NCBI RefSeq assembly: GCF_029223195.1
Contig: NZ_JARHUF010000015.1
Coordinates: 44,520-108,519 of the forward strand
Direction of reading: 5' to 3'
DNA from: Vibrio sp. CAU 1672
GTDB lineage: Bacteria; Pseudomonadota; Gammaproteobacteria; Enterobacterales; Vibrionaceae
DNA: 64,000 bases
The position numbers and the translations under genes were made by a program. The notes below the pieces were generated by a model that had not been told where the DNA came from, ran no database searches, and saw only the letters and a program-made list of their open reading frames with translations. Shown one piece after another: positions 27,967-37,442 of the stretch. The stretch's first letter is position 1. Every line of letters starts with the position of its first letter.

Positions 27967-28920
27967 TTGCCTAAATCATCCCTGTTGACCTTCGCCAGTG
28001 CAAACCTGTTTAATTTTGTCGCGCCACCTAATGCTTTTTACGATTTCGCAAACATCTATTCCTCTGAAGACTGGCAAGATAAACTGCTGTGGACACGTCG
28101 GCAGATCGCCACCCTGGATCCTGACATCATTGGCTTACAGGAAGTCTTCAGTATTGACGAGACGCGGCAGTTCATGAAAAGCCTGGGTTATCCCTATTTC
28201 GCCACCGTCGACGCTCCCCATATTGAGCAGGAATACATCTATTCTCACCCCGTTGTCGCCCTGGCCTCTCGTTACCCTATCATTCGCAGCATGCCAGTCA
28301 GTGTTAGCCCAAAGGCGCTTGAGCCGTTTTCTGATATCAGCGCGCCGCCATTCAGCCGTAAGCCGCTGTATGCCAAAATTGCACATCCACATCTCGGCAC
28401 GATTGCCTTTTACGTGACGCACTTAAAATCGCAGCGACCCACCGAGCCCGAAAACACGGACCAGGCCTACTCAAAAACCATCGCCCAATGGCTGTCTACG
28501 CAACAACGTGGCTGGGAGGCAACCATGCTCAGGCAGGCGATCGACGAGCAATACCGCCTGACGCCGATGCCAACAGTACTGGTCGGGGACTTTAATCAAC
28601 CGCTCTGCGGTAGTGTCAATGAGATGTTGGTGACCAAGCATAGTGCCAGCGTCACTGATGTGGGGCTTCAGGATGGCTGGGAATTACAGGTGATGCCCGA
28701 TCTCGACCCAAGACCGGCCACCCATTACCACTTTTCCAAAGGGAATGTGCTCGACTACATCCTGCTGTCTCAGGAGTTCGACTCTCAATCCGCCCGCTCG
28801 GTTGCCGAGGTGGTGGAATACACTGTGCTCGATATTCATTTACGCAATCCGAGTTTCAGCCGCGACAAAAACGCCAGCGATCACGCCTTTGTCGCGCTGA
28901 CGGTAAAACTACTCATCTAG
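27967..28920 (+). CDS. Endonuclease/exonuclease/phosphatase (EEP) family protein
   Basis: A 317-residue metal-dependent hydrolase. EEP fold motifs are visible: SANLFNFV, DIIGLQEVF (catalytic Glu), FYVTHLKSQRP (His), VGDFNQPLCG (Asp, Asn) and the final SDHAFVALTV (Asp-His). No signal peptide, so it acts in the cytoplasm; it could hydrolyse nucleic acid or a phosphodiester metabolite. The start is probably TTG 27967 preceded by GAATGAG. It is divergent from the S4 gene and convergent with cra. Confidence 0.8.
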   Translation: MPKSSLLTFASANLFNFVAPPNAFYDFANIYSSEDWQDKLLWTRRQIATLDPDIIGLQEVFSIDETRQFMKSLGYPYFATVDAPHIEQEYIYSHPVVALASRYPIIRSMPVSVSPKALEPFSDISAPPFSRKPLYAKIAHPHLGTIAFYVTHLKSQRPTEPENTDQAYSKTIAQWLSTQQRGWEATMLRQAIDEQYRLTPMPTVLVGDFNQPLCGSVNEMLVTKHSASVTDVGLQDGWELQVMPDLDPRPATHYHFSKGNVLDYILLSQEFDSQSARSVAEVVEYTVLDIHLRNPSFSRDKNASDHAFVALTVKLLI

Positions 28921-28950
28921 CGACCGATCATCTACCCGCCAATCAGGTGA

Positions 28951-29931
28951 CTAGCGACGTTTGACGATTTTTCGCGGGATGAGCTCAATCCCAGGCTTGT
29001 AGCGTTTTGCCGAAGCATTCAGTGCTAACTCCATTGCGCTATCGGCAATCAGCTCAAACTGTTGCGGCAAGGAGTTAATTTTCACCGGCAGGAAATCTAA
29101 CAAACGGTTATCACCAAACGTTGCCAGTTTTAAGCTGCTCATCAGTTCCGGCTTTTCAGAGAGCACATCCAGCACCCCTTCCAGCAGCACGTAAGAGGTT
29201 GTAACGATCGCATCCGGTAACTGGTCAGAGTCAATCCAGCCCTCAAGCACCGCTTTGGCTTCTTCGCGCGCGAAGTGTTGCCCATACCCGAGAAAAACCT
29301 GTTTGTTTCCTTTCTGGCAGGCCGATTTAACCCCCAGCTCCCTTTCTTTGGAAATCTGCAGCTCGGGCAAAGCCCCAATCAGGCCGACCGTCCGGATATC
29401 ATCCGACAACAAAGATTCTGTTAGTGCCAACGCCGCATCAAAGTCTTCACTGATCACACAGCTGAAATGCTCATCATCCATCGGCCGGTCGAGTGCAATC
29501 ACCGGGGTACCGGCATTTTGTAATTTGAGGTAATAATCATTGGCCGTTGGCATACTGCTGGCAACAAACAGGGCATCAATCCGGCGGCTGATCAACGCCT
29601 GTGCGACGTTCGCTTCGGTTTCCGGATCATCATCTGAGCAACCAATCAGGATTTGATAGCCCGCTTTTCTCGAATTCTGCTCCAGGAGCTTGGCCAATCT
29701 GGCATAACTGGTGTTCTCCAAATCCGGAATGATCAAGCCGAAAGAACGCGAGTTACCTGCCCGCAAAGAGGATGCGGCGTGATCGGGTTGATAGTTATAT
29801 TGCTCCACCACCGCCATCACTTTCTGCTGAGTTTTTTCGCTGATGCGATATTTCTTCGCTTTGCCGTTAATTACATAACTGGCTGTGGTTTTGGAAACCC
29901 CGGCCAGTTTTGCCACTTCATCCAGTGTCAT
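28951..29931 (-). CDS. cra: Catabolite repressor/activator Cra (FruR)
   Basis: A 326-residue LacI-family regulator. The N-terminal helix-turn-helix MTLDEVAKLAGVSKTTASYV and hinge INGKAKKYRISEKTQQKV match Cra closely; the core has GLIIPDLENTSYARLAKLLE and FGDNRLLDFLP. Cra senses fructose-1-phosphate (and F-1,6-BP at high level) and controls fruBKA and central carbon genes. It is divergent from fruBKA with three Cra-type operators in between, two of them close to its own start, which suggests autoregulation. Confidence 0.93.
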   Translation of the reverse strand: MTLDEVAKLAGVSKTTASYVINGKAKKYRISEKTQQKVMAVVEQYNYQPDHAASSLRAGNSRSFGLIIPDLENTSYARLAKLLEQNSRKAGYQILIGCSDDDPETEANVAQALISRRIDALFVASSMPTANDYYLKLQNAGTPVIALDRPMDDEHFSCVISEDFDAALALTESLLSDDIRTVGLIGALPELQISKERELGVKSACQKGNKQVFLGYGQHFAREEAKAVLEGWIDSDQLPDAIVTTSYVLLEGVLDVLSEKPELMSSLKLATFGDNRLLDFLPVKINSLPQQFELIADSAMELALNASAKRYKPGIELIPRKIVKRR

Positions 29932-30001
29932 ATTATCTGCCTTGTTCTGTGCGCAGGATCATAATAATTCATCAAGGATCCGGCGATAAGTTGAATTATA
30001 T

Positions 30002-30016
30002 GCTGAACCGTTTCAG
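30002..30016. promoter_or_regulatory. Cra operator 1
   Basis: GCTGAACCGTTTCAG fits the Cra consensus GCTGAAnCGnTTCAGC. It is nearest to the cra start. Confidence 0.78.
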
Positions 30017-30023
30017 TATAAAA

Positions 30024-30039
30024 GCTGAAAGGATTCAGC
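30024..30039. promoter_or_regulatory. Cra operator 2
   Basis: GCTGAAAGGATTCAGC has perfect outer arms (GCTGAA / TTCAGC). Its centre lies about two helical turns (22 bp) from operator 1. Confidence 0.75.
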
Positions 30040-30179
30040 AAAACATAAAAATTGAGCTACATCACTAATTGAACCAGTTTGTCCTAAGCTTTACTTCATT
30101 TAGCTCAGGGTAAAAAATAACCAGCCGTGGTCGGTCAATTAACTGGTTTTGCTGAATGCTTTTAAAAATTTGACTTCTT

Positions 30180-30195
30180 GCTGAATCGATTCAGT
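30180..30195. promoter_or_regulatory. Cra operator 3
   Basis: GCTGAATCGATTCAG matches the consensus GCTGAATCGATTCAGC except for the last base. It is closest to fruB. Confidence 0.85.
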
Positions 30196-30284
30196 TACAT
30201 TCAGCAGTAGCAGACAAGCCTCTGCCGACGAAGTCTCCATAACGACATAAACGAGAATTGAACACTTAATGCTGGAGAAGCACC

Positions 30285-31418
30285 ATGCTTAAGCTAAACA
30301 GAAGTGACATCACCCTGTCTCAAACCGCTTCGGATAAATTTGAAGCGATCAACAACCTTGCACAGAGCCTGAATGACAAAGGCCTGGTAGAACAAGGTTA
30401 TGTGGAAGGCATGCTCAACCGCGAGAAGCAGAACTCCACTTTCCTCGGCAACGGTATTGCCATTCCGCATGGTACTACCGACACCCGCTCCATGGTAAAA
30501 ACTACCGGCGTTGTAGTACACCACTTCCCGCAAGGGGTAGACTGGGGTGACGGCAACACGGTATTTGTCGCGATTGGTATTGCAGCAAAATCTGATGAGC
30601 ACCTTGGCATCTTAAAACAGCTAACCAAAGTGCTCGGGGCTGACGGTATAGAGGCGCATCTGCGCAATGCCAAAACCGCAGACGACATCATTGCCCTGCT
30701 TCACGGTGACGTTCAGCTGGAAGCTGATTTTGATGCCTCGCTGATCCAGTTACAGTTCCCGGCAAGTGACATGATCCAGATGAGCGCGGTCGCGGGCGGC
30801 CTGTTAAAAAATACCGGCTGTGCCAGCCCGGAGTTCGTTGCAGATCTGGTAACGAAGGCACCAACCCATTTGGGTAACGGCCTGTGGATGGTCGGCAGCG
30901 ACAAGCACGTAACACGTACCGGTGTTTCGTTTGTCTCCACCGCGAATGACTGCCAGTTCGAAGGCCAAACCGTCCGTGCATTAATCGCGTTCGCCGCGTG
31001 CAACAATGCCCATCAACCTATCCTGCACCACCTTTCCGGCATCGTATTTAACAACCAGCACGACACACTGCTAGATGGCTCTGCAGAGCAAATTCTTGCC
31101 CTGCTCAGCGGCGAAGAAGTCACCGCACAAAGTGATGCGAAAGACAACACCGCCGTGTTTAAAATCAAGAACGCGCACGGCTTACACGCTCGTCCCGGCG
31201 CCATGCTGGTTGCTGAAGCCAAAAAGTTTGAATCAACCATCCGGGTTGCCAACCTGGACGGTGACGGTAAAGCCGTCAACGCCAAAAGCCTGATGAAAGT
31301 GATAGCGCTTGGTGTTAAGCATGGCCATCAATTGCAGTTTTCTGCTGAAGGTCCCGATGCTGCGCAGGCACTTGAATCCATCGGCGGTGCCATCGCATCA
31401 GGTTTAGGTGAAGGTTAA
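30285..31418 (+). CDS. fruB: PTS fructose-specific diphosphoryl transfer protein (IIA-HPr)
   Basis: A 377-residue fusion. The N-terminal EIIA-Fru domain (about 1-145) has the phosphorylated His62 in IAIPHGT. The C-terminal HPr-like domain (about 288-377) has NAHGLHARPGAMLVAEAK with its active His. The middle segment (about 150-280) resembles a second, inactive EIIA-like or M domain. It passes phosphate from PTS enzyme I to FruA. First gene of fruBKA with 9- and 19-nt gaps. Confidence 0.94.
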   Translation: MLKLNRSDITLSQTASDKFEAINNLAQSLNDKGLVEQGYVEGMLNREKQNSTFLGNGIAIPHGTTDTRSMVKTTGVVVHHFPQGVDWGDGNTVFVAIGIAAKSDEHLGILKQLTKVLGADGIEAHLRNAKTADDIIALLHGDVQLEADFDASLIQLQFPASDMIQMSAVAGGLLKNTGCASPEFVADLVTKAPTHLGNGLWMVGSDKHVTRTGVSFVSTANDCQFEGQTVRALIAFAACNNAHQPILHHLSGIVFNNQHDTLLDGSAEQILALLSGEEVTAQSDAKDNTAVFKIKNAHGLHARPGAMLVAEAKKFESTIRVANLDGDGKAVNAKSLMKVIALGVKHGHQLQFSAEGPDAAQALESIGGAIASGLGEG

Positions 31419-31427
31419 GGAAACACT

Positions 31428-32402
31428 ATGACTCAGACAAAAACCACTAAGGTTGTCACCGTAACCCTGAATCCTGCCTTGGATCTTACCGGTAGCCTGG
31501 CACAGCTCAATGTCGGTTCCGTCAGCTTAGTGAACCAGAGCAGCCTGCATGCTGCAGGTAAAGGCGTCAATGTCGCAAAGGTCCTGACCGATCTTGGCGC
31601 CGACGTGACGGTTACCGGTTTTTTAGGTAAAGATAACCCGGAACTTTTCCACCAGTTGTTTGATGAAATTGGCGCCCACAATGCGTTTGTTGAAGTAGAT
31701 GGTGCGACACGAATCAACGTCAAACTGGTTGAAGCGAATGGTAAAGTCAGCGACATCAACTTCCCCGGCATTCAGGTCAGTGACGCCGACGTTGCCCGTT
31801 TCGAACACACCCTGTTCAGCCTGGCGCAAACCCATGACTACTTTGTGGTTGCCGGCAGCCTGCCCGGTGGTGTCAGCCCTGAACGATGCGCAGCATGGAT
31901 TGAGCGGCTGCATCAACTGGGCAAGAAAGTCCTGTTTGATAGCAGTAGAACTGCCCTTAGCGCCGGCATCGACGCGCACCCGTGGTTGATTAAGCCTAAT
32001 GATGAAGAACTCAGTGACTTCGTCGGTCAGACGCTTTCCACACCGCAAGAGTGCCAGCAAGCCGCATTATCACTCAGCGATAAAGGCATTGAAAATATCG
32101 TGGTTTCCATGGGCGCAGACGGCGTGATGTGGCTAAACCAGGGTGAATGGCTACGTGCACAGCCACCACGCATGAACGTCGTCAGTACGGTCGGTGCGGG
32201 TGACACGTTAGTCGCCGGCCTGTGCTGGGGCCACATGCAACAACTGCCAAAAACCGAATTACTCCGCTTTGCCACCGCCCTGTCTGCACTGGCAGTCAGC
32301 CAGGTTGGTGTCGGCTTAACCAGCCAACAAGAGCTGGAAAAAATCAGGCTCGAAACCCAGGTTTCTGAGCTTAATCCAAACCTACACGTTAACGCGAACT
32401 AA
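31428..32402 (+). CDS. fruK: 1-phosphofructokinase
   Basis: A 324-residue PfkB-family kinase converting fructose-1-phosphate to fructose-1,6-bisphosphate, and so also removing the Cra inducer. Motifs: VTLNPALDLTG, HAAGKGVNVAKVLTDLGADV, and the catalytic VGAGDTLVAGLCWG. Starts 9 nt after fruB with AAGGAAA upstream. Confidence 0.94.
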   Translation: MTQTKTTKVVTVTLNPALDLTGSLAQLNVGSVSLVNQSSLHAAGKGVNVAKVLTDLGADVTVTGFLGKDNPELFHQLFDEIGAHNAFVEVDGATRINVKLVEANGKVSDINFPGIQVSDADVARFEHTLFSLAQTHDYFVVAGSLPGGVSPERCAAWIERLHQLGKKVLFDSSRTALSAGIDAHPWLIKPNDEELSDFVGQTLSTPQECQQAALSLSDKGIENIVVSMGADGVMWLNQGEWLRAQPPRMNVVSTVGAGDTLVAGLCWGHMQQLPKTELLRFATALSALAVSQVGVGLTSQQELEKIRLETQVSELNPNLHVNAN

Positions 32403-32421
32403 GGAACTGAAGGTAAATCAT

Positions 32422-34161
32422 ATGAATATCGCCATAATTACAGCCTGCCCTAGTGGTGTTGCTAACAGCATTTTAGCCGCAGGCCTGCTTGAACAGGCCG
32501 TGACTCAACTGGGCTGGAATGCAAAAATTGAATGTCAGTCCAGCGTTATCGAGCCGACACTGCTGACTGATACCGACATTGAGCAAGCCGAAACCATCGT
32601 CATCGCAGCGAACACTCCCGTTGATACTTCTCGTTTCGTCGGTAAAAAAGTTTACCAGGCAGAGATCGATGCTGTCGCCAAAGATGCAACCGCATTTCTC
32701 CGCACCGCAGTAGAAAGCGCAACGGTGCTAGAGCAAGCCACTACTGTTGCGGCGTCTCAACCGGCAGAAAGCGCAACTGCAAGCAAAAAGATTGTTGCTA
32801 TTACTGCCTGCCCGACGGGTGTAGCTCACACCTTTATGGCCGCTGAAGCGCTTGAAGAAGAAGGCAAACGTCGCGGTCACCAGATCAAAGTTGAAACCCG
32901 TGGCTCGGTTGGCGCCAAAAACCAACTGACGGAGCAAGAAATCGCTGAAGCGGATCTGGTGATCATCGCAGCTGACATCGAAGTGCCACTTGAGCGTTTC
33001 AACGGCAAAAAAATGTATCGCACCAAAACCGGCCCTGCGCTGAAAAAGACCTCTGAGGAGATGGATAACGCCTTTGCCCAGGCAAGCGAATATCATCATT
33101 CAGGCTCAGCGAACGCGTCATCAGCGACGGAAGAGAAAAAAGGCGTATACAAACACTTAATGACCGGTGTTTCACATATGCTGCCGGTCGTGGTCGCAGG
33201 TGGTTTGATTATTGCCCTGTCATTTGTATTTGGTATCGAAGCGTTTAAAGAAGAAGGTACGTTGGCCGCCGCGCTGATGAGCATCGGTGGCGGCTCTGCC
33301 TTTGCACTGATGATCCCGGTACTGGCCGGTTACATCGCTTTCTCGATCGCAGACCGTCCGGGGCTGGCGCCCGGCCTGGTGGGTGGTATGCTCGCCAGCT
33401 CAACCGGTGCTGGCTTCCTTGGCGGTATCGCTGCCGGCTTCATCGCAGGCTACGCAGCTAAGTTCATCGCCGAAAAAGTCTCCCTGCCGCAATCAATGGA
33501 AGCACTGAAACCAATTCTGATCATTCCGTTTGTGGCAACCCTGTTCACAGGCCTGGTGATGATTTATATCGTCGGTGGCCCGGTATCCGGCATCATGAAC
33601 GCTCTGACCGACTTCCTTAACAATATGGGTTCTGACAGTGCAGTTATGCTGGGTATCCTGCTGGGCGCGATGATGTGTTTCGACCTTGGTGGTCCGGTTA
33701 ACAAAGCGGCATACGCCTTTGGTGTCGGCCTGCTGGCTTCACAAACATACGCACCGATGGCAGCGATTATGGCGGCGGGTATGGTTCCTGCTCTGGGGAT
33801 GGGCCTGGCCACATTCATCGCAAAAAACAAGTTTGAGCAAAGCGAACGTGAAGCAGGTAAAGCTTCATTCGTTCTCGGCCTGTGCTTCATTTCCGAAGGA
33901 GCTATCCCGTTTGCAGCGAAAGATCCAATGCGTGTTATCCCGGCTTGTATGGCAGGTGGCGCACTGACTGGTGCACTTTCAATGCTATTTGGTGCAACAC
34001 TGATGGCACCTCACGGAGGCCTGTTTGTATTGCTTATCCCGAACGCTATCTCACCAGTACTGATGTATCTGGTGGCTATCGCAGCTGGTACAGCAGTAAC
34101 TGGTTTCGGTTACGCATTCCTGAAGAGCAAAGCAGAAGTCAAAGACACCGCGACAGCGTAA
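32422..34161 (+). CDS. fruA: PTS fructose-specific transporter IIB'BC
   Basis: A 579-residue permease. Two tandem IIB domains come first: IIB' (ITACPSGVANSI, Cys9) and IIB (ITACPTGVAHTFMAAEALEE, the phosphorylated Cys near residue 130). The IIC membrane part (about 235-570) has eight or more helices and the substrate motif GGPVNKAAYAFG. It imports fructose as fructose-1-phosphate. Last gene of the operon, followed by a strong terminator. Confidence 0.94.
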   Translation: MNIAIITACPSGVANSILAAGLLEQAVTQLGWNAKIECQSSVIEPTLLTDTDIEQAETIVIAANTPVDTSRFVGKKVYQAEIDAVAKDATAFLRTAVESATVLEQATTVAASQPAESATASKKIVAITACPTGVAHTFMAAEALEEEGKRRGHQIKVETRGSVGAKNQLTEQEIAEADLVIIAADIEVPLERFNGKKMYRTKTGPALKKTSEEMDNAFAQASEYHHSGSANASSATEEKKGVYKHLMTGVSHMLPVVVAGGLIIALSFVFGIEAFKEEGTLAAALMSIGGGSAFALMIPVLAGYIAFSIADRPGLAPGLVGGMLASSTGAGFLGGIAAGFIAGYAAKFIAEKVSLPQSMEALKPILIIPFVATLFTGLVMIYIVGGPVSGIMNALTDFLNNMGSDSAVMLGILLGAMMCFDLGGPVNKAAYAFGVGLLASQTYAPMAAIMAAGMVPALGMGLATFIAKNKFEQSEREAGKASFVLGLCFISEGAIPFAAKDPMRVIPACMAGGALTGALSMLFGATLMAPHGGLFVLLIPNAISPVLMYLVAIAAGTAVTGFGYAFLKSKAEVKDTATA

Positions 34162-34217
34162 TGGTTATACAGTAATACTCACCTTAAACAACGCCACCCT
34201 CGATTTGGCATGTTACA

Positions 34218-34250
34218 CCTCCCTTTCCCCGTGAAGGGAGGTTTTTTTTT
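34218..34250 (+). terminator. Intrinsic terminator of fruBKA
   Basis: CCTCCCTT / AAGGGAGG (34218-34225, 34234-34241) with nine T. Confidence 0.95.
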
Positions 34251-34301
34251 GCTTCAGCATGTCATAAGTTTAAGTGGCATTACCGTGGCTGGCTCCAGAC
34301 A

Positions 34302-34333
34302 TAAAAAAGGCCCTGAGGAAATCCCCCAGGGCC
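34302..34333 (-). terminator. Intrinsic terminator of the RND pump operon
   Basis: The minus strand reads GGCCCTGGGGG...CCTCAGGGCC followed by six T. The stem is 34309-34333. Confidence 0.88.
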
Positions 34334-34388
34334 AGGCAGGAAGTCTAGTGACTAGCTAGACGAGTCCCTTGCAGTGGTCGGTTTAACC

Positions 34389-37300
34389 TTAAACAGTCTT
34401 AACCTTAAACAGTATTGCAAACATCACCGGCACTACAATCAGTGTCAATACAGTCGCAAAACCAAGACCTGCCATAATCGTTATCGCCATGGAACCGAAG
34501 AATGCATCAAACATCAGCGGAATCATGCCTAAAATGGTAGTTAACGCTGCCATGCTCACCGGCCTTACCCGGCTGATAGCGCTGTCAACAATAGCCGCAT
34601 ACGGCTCCTTACCCGATTCAAGCTCAATGTTAATTTGGTCGAGCAGAACGATACCATTTTTCAAAATCATGCCACTCAGGCTCAGTAACCCAAGGAAGGC
34701 GGTGAAACTAAACGGCATATTGGTACCCAACAAACCGAAAGCCACACCAACGATAGCCAGTGGTACCGTAAACCAAATCACCAATGGCTTCTTCAGCGAG
34801 TTAAACAGCAGCATAGTGATGATAAACATCAACAAATAACCCATTGGCAGCGAGCCAAATAAGCTGTCCTGTGCATCTTTTGATGACTCATATTCCCCGC
34901 CCCAGGTAATTTCATAGCCTTCAGGAAGGTGCAATGCCATCACTTTAGGTTGGATACGGGCATACAAGCTCGCCGCAGTGTCATCACTCAGAACATCATG
35001 GTCGGCCAGAACGGTTAACGTACGCTTGCGATCGCGGCGCAGGATAAGCGGATCACTCCAGGCCAGCTCGACCCCGTCGAGCACCTGTTCAGCCGGAATA
35101 TACGACTGCAGTGACGGGCTCCATATTTTCACGTTCTGCAGCGATTCAAAATCAACCCGCTCGGACTCTGGCAAACGCGCAACGATTGGCAGAATGTGGG
35201 TACCATCGCGTAATACACCTAAGGTGTTACCACCAAACGCCATTTGCAACGTATTGGACAGATCTTGCTTCGAAATCCCTAAACGGCGAGCCTTTGACTC
35301 ATTAAATACCGGTACCAGCTCCTTGCTGCGTTCACGCCAGTCGTGGCGAATATTACGTGCTCCCGGATCGGTATACAGAATGTCTTCCACCTGACCGGCA
35401 ATAGTACGCAGCACATCAGGATCCGGACCGGTAATACGCGCTTCAATTTTTGATGCCGGTGAAGGGCCGAACTCAATCAGTTTTAACTGGAATGTCGGTT
35501 GGTTAAACTCTTTGGCTAAGCTGTCATCCAGCTTGTGGAGCAGTTCAAACATCTTCTCCCGATCGGTTGTGCGCACCTGAAACTGAGCATAAGCTTCGTA
35601 GCTTTTTTCAGGTTGGTAGGTCAGAGCAAAACGCTGCATACCCTGGCCAATCGAGGTAGAGACAAAGTCAATATCATCGTGCGAACGAATGAACTGATCC
35701 ACTTCCTCTGCTTTTTTAATGGTCTGTCGAATGTCGGTCCCTTCCGGCATCCACATATCGACATAGAACATCGGCGTGTTGGACGGTGGGAAAAACTGCT
35801 GCTTTACATTACCAAATGAGACGACCGCTCCAGCCAGTAACGCCACCATTCCGATCACAGTCAGCCAGCGAAAACGCAGCGAAAATTTAAGTAACGAACC
35901 AAAAACAACGAACAGTATACCTTTGTATGGGTCAACCTCCTCCGAGCTCGCTTGCGGGTCTTCCTCTTTTAGCAACAAGTCGGCAAGTAACGGAGTGATG
36001 GTTAATGCGGTAACCCAGCTCAAAAACAGCGAGTAGCACAATACCCAGAACAGTGAGCCCATAAATTCGCCGGAGGCATCTTCAGACAAGCCGATAGGCG
36101 CGAAAGCAGTAATGGCGATGATCGTCGCGCCCAGCAACGGCCACTGAGTTTGCTTAACAATATCAACCGATGCCTGCAGCTTGGTGCGCCCTTTCTTCAG
36201 ACCAACTAATATCCCTTCTACCACCACGATGGCGTTATCGACCAGCATACCCAGCGCGATGATCAACGCACCAAGAGAAATCCGGTGTAACTCAATGTTG
36301 TTGTACTTCATCAGGATGAAGGTACCGAACATCGTTAACAGAAGCACCAGACCAATGATCACGCCGCTTCGCAGGCCCATCGCAAATAGCAGCACCACAA
36401 TAACAATGCCAACGGCCTGTGCAAGGCTGACAACAAAGTCCTGAACAGATTTGTCCACTTCTGCCGACTGGTTATAGAAGTAGTTCAGTTCGATACCCGC
36501 CGGTTTGATCGATTCCAGCGATGCCAGTTCTGCCTGCAAACGTTGGCCGACTTCAACCACGTTTACACCAGAAGCAAATGACACCCCGATATTAATTGAT
36601 TTTTGCCCGTTAAAGGTGGTGACATTCTGCGGTTTTTCCTGAATTCCACGCGAGATGGTCGCCACATCTTTCAAGCGAATCAGGTTACCGGTATCACGGC
36701 CATGAATAATCAGATTTTCCAGTGACTCCACGCTGTTTAGCGTGCCACTAGGACGAATTGTCAAGTTCTCGCCATTGACCATCACTTCACCGGAAGAAAC
36801 GACATTATTCTGCTGATTCAGTAATCCGGCCAGAGCGTTAATGTCCAGATTCAGCGCCGCAAGACGATCCAGTGAAATTTCCACAAACAACATTTCTGTC
36901 TGATCACCGGAAATATCGACTTTCCCGACCCCGTCGACCAGTTCAATTTCACGGCGAAGTTGATCGGCGTAGCGCTTCAGCTCAATGTAGTCATAATCAT
37001 CCCCGGTCAGAACCAGCATGATGCCGTATACATCACCAAAATCATCAATAATGCTGAGCGACTGCACTCCCTGAGGCAAACGAGGCTGCAGATCATTAAT
37101 CTTGCGTCGCATCTCATCCCAGATTTGCGGTAACTCGTCCGGGCCGTAATCCATCTTCATGCTCACGGTAATTTGCGACATTCCGTCAGAAGAGATCGAG
37201 GTAATGTTATCAATATACGGTAGTTTGCGGATCTCCTTTTCCAGCGGATAGGTCAGCTCTTCTTCCACCTCCTTAGCGGTCGCGCCCGGATAGGTTGAAA

Positions 37301-37442
37301 GAATCATCGCATCTTTAATGGTAAAGGCTGGATCCTCAAGCCGTCCCAGCTCTAGAAAAGACGTTACCCCACCCACGGCAAGAATAACGATGAACAGCCA
37401 GCTGATGACCTTGTTCTTAATCGAATATTCAGCAATGTTCAT
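34389..37442 (-). CDS. RND-family efflux pump, inner-membrane permease
   Basis: A 1017-residue proton-driven RND transporter with the usual twelve-helix plan and two large periplasmic loops. The start MNIAEYSIKNKVISWLFIVI, the TM4 motif LGALIIALGMLVDNAIVVVEG with the proton-relay Asp, and FSFTAFLGLLSLSGMILKNG are clear. Together with two adaptors it should export drugs or other amphiphiles through a TolC-type outer channel that is not encoded here. Its ATG overlaps the preceding adaptor stop by 1 nt. The substrate is unknown. Vibrio pumps with paired adaptors (VexIJK-like) are the nearest arrangement I can name. Confidence 0.9.
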   Translation of the reverse strand: MNIAEYSIKNKVISWLFIVILAVGGVTSFLELGRLEDPAFTIKDAMILSTYPGATAKEVEEELTYPLEKEIRKLPYIDNITSISSDGMSQITVSMKMDYGPDELPQIWDEMRRKINDLQPRLPQGVQSLSIIDDFGDVYGIMLVLTGDDYDYIELKRYADQLRREIELVDGVGKVDISGDQTEMLFVEISLDRLAALNLDINALAGLLNQQNNVVSSGEVMVNGENLTIRPSGTLNSVESLENLIIHGRDTGNLIRLKDVATISRGIQEKPQNVTTFNGQKSINIGVSFASGVNVVEVGQRLQAELASLESIKPAGIELNYFYNQSAEVDKSVQDFVVSLAQAVGIVIVVLLFAMGLRSGVIIGLVLLLTMFGTFILMKYNNIELHRISLGALIIALGMLVDNAIVVVEGILVGLKKGRTKLQASVDIVKQTQWPLLGATIIAITAFAPIGLSEDASGEFMGSLFWVLCYSLFLSWVTALTITPLLADLLLKEEDPQASSEEVDPYKGILFVVFGSLLKFSLRFRWLTVIGMVALLAGAVVSFGNVKQQFFPPSNTPMFYVDMWMPEGTDIRQTIKKAEEVDQFIRSHDDIDFVSTSIGQGMQRFALTYQPEKSYEAYAQFQVRTTDREKMFELLHKLDDSLAKEFNQPTFQLKLIEFGPSPASKIEARITGPDPDVLRTIAGQVEDILYTDPGARNIRHDWRERSKELVPVFNESKARRLGISKQDLSNTLQMAFGGNTLGVLRDGTHILPIVARLPESERVDFESLQNVKIWSPSLQSYIPAEQVLDGVELAWSDPLILRRDRKRTLTVLADHDVLSDDTAASLYARIQPKVMALHLPEGYEITWGGEYESSKDAQDSLFGSLPMGYLLMFIITMLLFNSLKKPLVIWFTVPLAIVGVAFGLLGTNMPFSFTAFLGLLSLSGMILKNGIVLLDQINIELESGKEPYAAIVDSAISRVRPVSMAALTTILGMIPLMFDAFFGSMAITIMAGLGFATVLTLIVVPVMFAILFKVKTV

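Larger units (their letters stand above)
29932..30284. promoter_or_regulatory. Divergent cra / fruB regulatory region
   Basis: A 353-nt region holding three Cra operators (listed separately) plus half-sites TTCAG near 30198 and GCTGAA near 30154. The AT-rich middle part probably contains both promoters. Confidence 0.6.

Noticed and set aside
34342..34360. GTCTAG / CTAGAC hairpin between the fruA and RND terminators
   Set aside because: No T run on either side and no further context; the two real terminators are adjacent.
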